DNA of 12,859 nucleotides from Caldifarciminota bacterium. Lineage in GTDB: Bacteria; Hydrothermota; Tepidihabitantia; Tepidihabitantales; Tepidihabitantaceae. The stretch lies in contig JAFGRF010000314.1 of assembly GCA_016935295.1 (NCBI GenBank), positions 1 through 12,859 of the forward strand. The letters are read 5' to 3'. Made by a program: the position numbers and the translations under genes. Under the pieces are notes generated by a model. It made no database searches. It was not told the origin of the DNA and was given only the letters and a program-made list of their open reading frames with translations. Every line of letters begins with the position of its first letter. Within the stretch, counting starts at the first letter, position 1. Shown here piece after piece: positions 7,804 to 12,859 of the stretch.

Positions 7804-10800
7804 TACACCTCGGCCGCAATCGCTATCACGAAGCACAAACCACATGGGCAATATCGAGGCGCGGCTGCGCGATTTGCGGGGTTTCGCCACGTTGGCCTAC
7901 GAGCTGATACAGAATGCCGACGACGCCGGCGGAGCGACTGAAATCAGGTTCGATGTGCGGGACGACGCCCTAGTGGTCGACAACGACGGCGTGTTTACGG
8001 ACTGCAACCACCAAGATGCTGTCTCGTGCCCGTGGAAGGAGGCCGGCGGGCACCGGTGCGACTTCCACCGGTTCCGGGAGGTTTCCAGCGGGGACAAGCG
8101 CGAGGAGGCCGGTACGACCGGGGCGTTCGGCGTGGGTTTCGTCGCTGTATACCAAGTCACCGACCATCCAGAGCTCATCTCTGCCGGGCAGCACTGGAAG
8201 GTCCATGATGACAAGCAGAGGGTGGAGGTCTGTGCCGGGTGCTCCAGCTGCCAGGCAGGCGACCTGCCGGGAACCCGGTTCATCCTGCCCTGGGCGAGAG
8301 ACGCGAAATCAGGAATAAGGAAGAGACTCAAGGTCGAGGCGGTGACCGCGAGTTCCATCGAAGCTCTGGCCGTTGAGCTTGAGAAGGCCCTGCCGCTTGC
8401 GATGCCATTCCTCAAGCGGGTGCGCCGCGCGGAGCTCCGGCGCAACGGGGACCTCAAGCTTAGAGTGGAACAGACATCGGCCGAAGGACGCATTAAGGTG
8501 TCGGGCGAGGGGCAGACCCGCACGTGGATGGCACTCCGGGAGAGCTTCGTCGGCGATGCCGAGTCGTTGAGGCAAAGGCATCCCGAGTTACTCGACGACA
8601 AGCGTACCTCGAATGTCACCGTGGCCATTCCGTTGGACCACGATGAGGACGGATTGCTCTACGCTGTCTTGCCGACGCAGCAGATGACCGGGCTCCCTCT
8701 GCACATCAACGCCGACTTCTATACATCCAGTGACCGGAAGAAGGTCGTGTTCGAGCACGAGTACCAGTCGGAGTGGAACAGGGCGGCTATCGGGAGCGCG
8801 GCCCGGTCGGTCCGATACAATTTGCCGCGGCTGCGTGAGCTTCTGGCGCCCAAGGCCTTCTGGCGGCTGCTGCAGGCTGCAGAGAAGGTACACGCGGGCG
8901 AGCGGGAGGCCTGTGGGTTTGATTCGTTCTGGCGGGAGGTCATGCCGGTCCTCAAGCAGGACCACTGCGTCTACACTGCCGATGCCCAGTGGGTTAAGCC
9001 GGGCGACGCGTGTTGGTTTCCCGGCAAGGACCAATCTCCGTACCTCGGGTTGCTGTCCGGACTCGGCTTCCGGATGGTGCACGATGACTTGCGAGCGTTC
9101 CGCAACATCCTGGTCGGGGAGGGAGTAGAGGTGCCGCAACTCACCCCCGACTTGCTGCTATCAGCCCTTGCCCGCGCCGGCCTGACCAATCGCATCGACC
9201 GGGACGCGCGCCCGGATTGGCTGCAGGACGATGCTCAAGTCAGGACGCTGTGGGCCTTGCTGAAGGAAGTCTTCGGCCAATCGGGGGGCATCGACAGGCT
9301 TGGTTCGTACGCCTTGGTCCCGGTTAGTGAAGGAGCCATGGTTCCCTGCAGCGATGCTCACGTTTCGGATGGAGACGATACGGAAGACCTGTTCTGTGCT
9401 ATCGACCCGAAGCTGAGGTTTATCGCTGGCGGCGTCAAGGATATCCCGATGCTGGCCGAGGTTTGCCCGAGCTTCGGGGTGACGCGGGCATTGGGCGTTC
9501 TAGGTCGAGTGGTCGCGGCCTCCGGTCTGGGCAGTCCAGCCTCGGATTCGTGGACGCCAAACCGCCTGCTAAGTTGGTTCGCCGACAGGGCGCTGGTCCT
9601 GAAGAGAGAACAGGGGCTGGCCGAGCGCCTTGCGAAGTTGCCCGTCTTCCCATGCGGGTCCGGCCTGAGGCCTCTCACCGGGCTCGCCTTCCCCGGCGAT
9701 TTCACTGACCCGGTCGGCATCACCGATCTTCTGGACATGAAGCAGCTCGGCAACCTCAGCGACTTCATCAGAGACCTCGGTGGTCGGGAATTGACATTCT
9801 CCGCGTACGTCAGCCACTACGCCCCACGGGCGTTCACGGATAAGGATGTACCTGCCGGCAAGAAGCGGAGCCTGATTGACCTGCTGGCTAGGAAGCTGTC
9901 GGAGTTCGGGGAGAACGACGAAGCGCGTGCGGCACTGCGCGGGGTAGAGTCCGTCGAGTGCGAGGACGGACGGTGGCGCTGTCCGTCCGACGTGTACATT
10001 AGGACCAAGGATGTCGAGGACACCCTAGAGAGCAACCCCCAATACGCGGCAATGCCGGGCGGCGGGTCCGAAACATTGCTCAACTTTTTTCGCTGGCTGG
10101 GCGTCGCAGGCAAACCGAGAGCCCGCGATTTGGTCGCACGGGTACGTGAGCTGGTGGCGAAGCCGCCGAGCGGAGCTGCTCGTGTCAAGGTCACCGCCAT
10201 CTTCGGCTATCTCGGCCGCGAGCTGGGTTCGCCCGGGGCCGAGTCGCCGGAGTACGCTGTCTTGAAGGAGATGGCCTGGCTTCCGGCGCGGGGCAAGGGT
10301 AGCCGCTGGTACAAACCCGTCGAGCTCTACGCGACCTTCGAGGACTACGTCTTCCATACACAGGCTTCCTTTCTAGATGTGCCCAAGAACGTCGAGAGCG
10401 CCAGCAGGTCGCTGCTGGATTACCTTGGCGTGAACATCAGGCCCACGGTCGCGATGGTCGTCAGGCACCTGCAGCAGGAAGCCGCGAGGAACGCAACGGT
10501 CCACCGTGAGGTCTACCGGTTTCTCAACGAGAACGCCGAGGACGCGGCGGTGCAGCAGTTGCGAGGCAAGAACTGCCTGTCACTGGGGGACAGGTACGTC
10601 GCGCCGGAATGCGTCTACTGGAACCGGCATCCGTTTGGCCGGTTTCGGTACCAGCTGACGGAGGACCTGCACGCCTACGGCAAGCTGCTTGGCAGGCTTG
10701 GAGTCCGAAAGGACCACTCCACTGAAGACGCCATTGATGTCATCCGGGACATCTCGGGCGAGTTCAAAGAAGGCAATCGTCGGCTTGATGACCACGCATA

Positions 10801-12160
10801 CTCCGTGCTGGTGAAGTGCTGGGAGATGTTGAGCGAGGTCGTCGATGTTGATGCCTCCATTTCTGACAGGATTCGCAACAGGCTGGGGTCGGAGAAGGTG
10901 GTTCCGAATTCAAGGCACGCGCTGTCGCTGCCGGGCAAGATGTACTGGGAGGACCGGGCCGGGCTTGCGACGAAGTTCGGCGGGTGGCTGGCTCTCAATG
11001 TCGTCCCGAGGATTGACGGAATGCGGCGCGCTCTGGAGGCGGCGGGGGTATTGTCACTCGCCCAGAGCGTTACGACAGAGGTCGTTGAACGCCCCGACCC
11101 GGTCGAGGACGAGTCCCTTCGTGCCGTAATCCGGGAGCGGGCAAGTCAGGTCAAGCGCGTTCTTGCTGCAGCGCCCGCAAGGGGCAAGACGGATATGTCC
11201 GTTCTCGACAACCTGAGATGCTGGCGCGTGCGAGAACTCAAGCTGCTGTGGCGATTGTCCGCATTCAGGGAGGTGCGCGACTCCGAGCTTGAGGAAGTGT
11301 CAGCCCACTTCGATGCGGTCAGTTCCGCGCTGTACTACGTCCCGCACGAGACCGGTTGGCCGGTTCCTTCGATTGCGCGCGAGCTGGCGCTGGCGCTGTG
11401 CCCCGAAGCGGAACCCGGGCAGTTGGCCTCCGGCCTTAAGGAGGTTCTCGGCGCGGAGTCGCTCGAGGAAGCGGAGATGGTCCTGGGCGAACTCGGGTAT
11501 GTTGGGGTCGAAGCGCTGCCGGACTCCGGGGCGGTTGAGCCCGGCGTGGTGGATTCGCTAGGCGGAGAAGGGAATGAGGGGCCGACCGTACCGCCATTTC
11601 CTTCCGACGTTGACCAAGCCGTCGCCGACATCCTCGGAACTGATACTCCGCCGCCCACGCCCCCACCGAAGAGCGACGGCGACCTACCGCGCGTCAAGCT
11701 GCGCAGTTACGTGTCACGCGGGCGGGGAACCGGCAGACAGGCTCCGGGAACCGCCCCCAAGGAGCAGCGTGACCGCGTGGACCAGGCTGGAGTAAGTCTG
11801 GTGATGAAGCACGAGCGGCAAGCTGGGCGCGAGCCCGACGAGAAGGAACACAATCATCCAGGGTATGACATCGAGTCCAAGGGGCCGGACGGCTCCATTG
11901 TCAGATTCATCGAGGTGAAGTCGATGTCCGGCACCTGGAATCCGCAGAATGACGCGCCGCTGTCGCGCGAGCAGTTCAAGGAAGCCCAGAAGAAGAAGGA
12001 GCTCTACTGGCTCTACGTCGTGGAGCGTGCCGATAGCCCGGAAGCGACCATGTACCGAATACAGAACCCGGCGACGAGGGTGGACGTGTTCATGTTCGAC
12101 GATGGCTGGAAGGAAGTTGCCGAGCCGGAACCCGAGGAGGAGCAGGATGGCGAAGATTGA
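7796..12160 (+). CDS. sacsin-like GHKL ATPase with C-terminal NOV_C (DUF3883) nuclease-like domain
   Basis: This is a 1454-residue protein. The N-terminal HSP90/GHKL-fold ATPase of the sacsin type has the N-box ELIQNADDAGG (36-46, E36, N40 and D43), G1 box DNDG (62-65) and G2 box GAFGVGF (109-115). A downstream transducer-like segment contains LYAVLPTQQMTGLPLHINAD (288-307) and TSSDRKK (310-316). Between G1 and G2 sits a Cys/His-rich insertion (C70, H72, C78, H86, C88, H91), and C146, C149 and C152 follow, which looks metal-binding. The middle (about 340-1200) is not recognised. After a Pro-rich linker (1284-1291), the C-terminus matches NOV_C/DUF3883, a PD-(D/E)XK-like fold, with GYDIES (D1358) and FIEVKS (E1373, K1375). 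It overlaps the helicase gene by 8 bp and the methyltransferase gene by 14 bp. An ATP-driven clamp or sensor delivering a nuclease is inferred from GHKL ATPases in restriction-like systems. Confidence 0.88.
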   Translation: MSDTPRPQSLSRSTNHMGNIEARLRDLRGFATLAYELIQNADDAGGATEIRFDVRDDALVVDNDGVFTDCNHQDAVSCPWKEAGGHRCDFHRFREVSSGDKREEAGTTGAFGVGFVAVYQVTDHPELISAGQHWKVHDDKQRVEVCAGCSSCQAGDLPGTRFILPWARDAKSGIRKRLKVEAVTASSIEALAVELEKALPLAMPFLKRVRRAELRRNGDLKLRVEQTSAEGRIKVSGEGQTRTWMALRESFVGDAESLRQRHPELLDDKRTSNVTVAIPLDHDEDGLLYAVLPTQQMTGLPLHINADFYTSSDRKKVVFEHEYQSEWNRAAIGSAARSVRYNLPRLRELLAPKAFWRLLQAAEKVHAGEREACGFDSFWREVMPVLKQDHCVYTADAQWVKPGDACWFPGKDQSPYLGLLSGLGFRMVHDDLRAFRNILVGEGVEVPQLTPDLLLSALARAGLTNRIDRDARPDWLQDDAQVRTLWALLKEVFGQSGGIDRLGSYALVPVSEGAMVPCSDAHVSDGDDTEDLFCAIDPKLRFIAGGVKDIPMLAEVCPSFGVTRALGVLGRVVAASGLGSPASDSWTPNRLLSWFADRALVLKREQGLAERLAKLPVFPCGSGLRPLTGLAFPGDFTDPVGITDLLDMKQLGNLSDFIRDLGGRELTFSAYVSHYAPRAFTDKDVPAGKKRSLIDLLARKLSEFGENDEARAALRGVESVECEDGRWRCPSDVYIRTKDVEDTLESNPQYAAMPGGGSETLLNFFRWLGVAGKPRARDLVARVRELVAKPPSGAARVKVTAIFGYLGRELGSPGAESPEYAVLKEMAWLPARGKGSRWYKPVELYATFEDYVFHTQASFLDVPKNVESASRSLLDYLGVNIRPTVAMVVRHLQQEAARNATVHREVYRFLNENAEDAAVQQLRGKNCLSLGDRYVAPECVYWNRHPFGRFRYQLTEDLHAYGKLLGRLGVRKDHSTEDAIDVIRDISGEFKEGNRRLDDHAYSVLVKCWEMLSEVVDVDASISDRIRNRLGSEKVVPNSRHALSLPGKMYWEDRAGLATKFGGWLALNVVPRIDGMRRALEAAGVLSLAQSVTTEVVERPDPVEDESLRAVIRERASQVKRVLAAAPARGKTDMSVLDNLRCWRVRELKLLWRLSAFREVRDSELEEVSAHFDAVSSALYYVPHETGWPVPSIARELALALCPEAEPGQLASGLKEVLGAESLEEAEMVLGELGYVGVEALPDSGAVEPGVVDSLGGEGNEGPTVPPFPSDVDQAVADILGTDTPPPTPPPKSDGDLPRVKLRSYVSRGRGTGRQAPGTAPKEQRDRVDQAGVSLVMKHERQAGREPDEKEHNHPGYDIESKGPDGSIVRFIEVKSMSGTWNPQNDAPLSREQFKEAQKKKELYWLYVVERADSPEATMYRIQNPATRVDVFMFDDGWKEVAEPEPEEEQDGED
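12135..12140 (+). promoter_or_regulatory. ribosome-binding site for the methyltransferase gene
   Basis: AGGAGG lies six bases before ATG 12147, within the last codons of the GHKL gene. It supports the ATG at 12147 over the longer open frame that begins upstream at 11949 and merely shadows the GHKL gene. Confidence 0.75.
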
Positions 12161-12833
12161 AGTCACCAAGACCGAGCTGGTGTGGCCGGGCAAGTACAAC
12201 GACGACGGCACGCTTAAGGAGGTGCCCCGCGTCAGCCTGCCGTTCCAGGTCATCGAGCGAGTGAATGAAAGCCGGGCCACGCGCGTGGCGCAGAAGACCA
12301 CCGGCTTGGGCTTGTTCGATGTCTACGAGGGCAAGGAAGGCGACACCTTCGAGGACGGCTGGCGCAACAAGCTCATCTGGGGTGACAACCTGCTGGTGAT
12401 GGGCTCGCTGCTGGAAAAGTTCGCCGGCAAGATGGACCTCATTTACATCGACCCGCCGTTCGCGACTGGCGCGGACTTCTCCTACACAGCCGAGATTGGA
12501 GAGAAGGGTGAGGAGGTATACAAGGAGCAGTCTGCGATTGAGGAGAAGGCATATCGGGACACGTGGGGCGGAGGCAACGCGTCTTGGCTAGGAATGATAC
12601 GTGATCGGTTCGTCCTTATGCGGGATCTACTCGGCGATACTGGTGTTCTTGCCGTGCATATAGACTATCGGATGCATGGTGCCGTGCGACTTCTCCTAGA
12701 CGAGATCTTCGGGCCCACCCAGACAGTATGGAGTGGTCCTAGTCTGATGGACAGACGGATTGGTGTCTGTAGGGTCAGACTGGAGGTAACACGTGAGTAC
12801 GGAGAAACAGCAGCGCAAGGTCTACACGCGTGA
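12147..12833 (+). pseudogene. beta-class site-specific DNA methyltransferase (type III Mod-like), 5' fragment cut by an IS
   Basis: The reading frame gives 228 residues, of which about the first 190 are methyltransferase. Seen are WRNKLIWGDNLLVMGSLL (72-89), motif IV DLIYIDPPFATGAD (97-110, catalytic DPPF at 102-105), the SWLGMIRDRFVLMRDLL region (146-162) and GVLAVHIDYRMHGAVRLLL (166-184). This order is typical of beta-class N6-adenine/N4-cytosine enzymes such as type III Mod, which are usually 500 residues or more. After DEIFGPTQT similarity stops, and the frame runs through IS DNA to a stop at 12833. The target-recognition region and the C-terminal AdoMet-binding FxGxG motif are missing, so this fragment should be inactive. 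The start is fixed by a good ribosome-binding site, and the gene overlaps the GHKL gene by 14 bp. Third-position G+C falls sharply after about codon 102. The 3' part may lie beyond the IS, outside the window. Confidence 0.85.
12742..12780 (+). other. hairpin in the IS leader, just before the transposase ribosome-binding site
   Basis: Two nested perfect arms occur: GTCTGA (12742-12747) with TCAGAC (12775-12780), and ACAGAC (12751-12756) with GTCTGT (12765-12770). GGAGGT (12782-12787) follows at once. In RNA entering from the interrupted operon this stem could limit transposase translation, a device known from other IS elements; that role is inferred here. Confidence 0.45.
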
Positions 12834-12859
12834 GTTCAAGATCGAAGCGGTCCGACTGA
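12793..12859 (+). CDS. IS3-family transposase OrfA (HTH_Tnp_1), 3'-partial
   Basis: GTG at 12793 follows GGAGGT (12782-12787) at a normal spacing of five bases. The 22 visible residues include KVYTREFKIEAVRL, the hallmark opening of IS3-family OrfA helix-turn-helix proteins (pattern R-x-Y/F-T-x-E-F-K-x-E-A-V-x-L). OrfA binds the IS ends, and in IS3 elements the active OrfAB transposase is made by a -1 frameshift. The gene leaves the window in frame. It overlaps the read-through end of the interrupted methyltransferase frame, in a different frame. The family call is strong for so short a piece, but the subgroup cannot be given. Confidence 0.8.
   Translation, partial: MSTEKQQRKVYTREFKIEAVRL

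Larger units (their letters stand above)
12729..12859 (+). mobile_element. left end of an IS3-family-like insertion sequence (partial)
   Basis: Methyltransferase similarity ends at about 12728. The DNA that follows begins TGGAGTGGTCC, resembling TG-starting IS3-family terminal repeats. It leads within 65 bases to a ribosome-binding site and an OrfA-like transposase start. The exact left boundary is an estimate. The right end and any target duplication lie outside the window, so the terminal repeat cannot be confirmed here. Confidence 0.7.

Noticed and set aside
10085..10090. T6 run inside the GHKL gene as a slippage or frameshift site
   Set aside because: The frame continues unbroken on both sides with a sensible protein, and no alternative frame leads to a domain.

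Overview
The window reads as a bacterial accessory (defence-island-like) region from a GC-rich genome (roughly 60% G+C by eye, strong G/C preference at third codon positions, several GTG starts). All genes lie on the + strand. I cannot assign a genus. The degenerate CCGT-rich and CTTCTG-rich filler in the one large gap resembles filler I associate with uncultured environmental bacteria, but that is only an impression.

Region 1 (5-3508) is a two-gene unit. The first gene encodes a large P-loop ATPase of the AAA/STAND type, probably cut at its 5' end by the window edge. It has an intact Walker A/B module followed by a second, degenerate NTPase-like half. Three bases later comes a protein whose C-terminus carries the Rx4H signature of HEPN RNase domains, behind an NTPase-like N-terminal half with no Walker A. 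An intrinsic terminator-like hairpin at 3522-3539 closes the unit.

Region 2 (3509-4249) is a gene-poor gap of about 740 bases. It holds hairpins, degenerate short-word repeats and a possible promoter for the next operon.

Region 3 (4250-about 12728) is a tightly overlapping operon. It encodes a RadC-family JAMM protein, a UvrD-like SF1 helicase fused to a RecB/AddB-type nuclease with four candidate Fe-S cysteines, a 1454-residue sacsin-like GHKL ATPase ending in a NOV_C/DUF3883 nuclease-like domain, and a beta-class (type III Mod-like) DNA methyltransferase. Junctions overlap by 4, 8 and 14 bp, so the products are probably made together. I infer an anti-phage or restriction-modification-like system: the methyltransferase would mark self DNA, the GHKL protein would act as an ATP-gated clamp or sensor with a nuclease tail, and the helicase-nuclease would process DNA. 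Further partners may lie beyond the window.

Region 4 (about 12729-12859) is the left end of an IS3-like insertion sequence. It interrupts the methyltransferase gene after about 190 codons and starts a transposase OrfA that runs off the window. The methyltransferase is therefore truncated before its expected AdoMet-binding motif, and the system may be inactive or altered in this strain.
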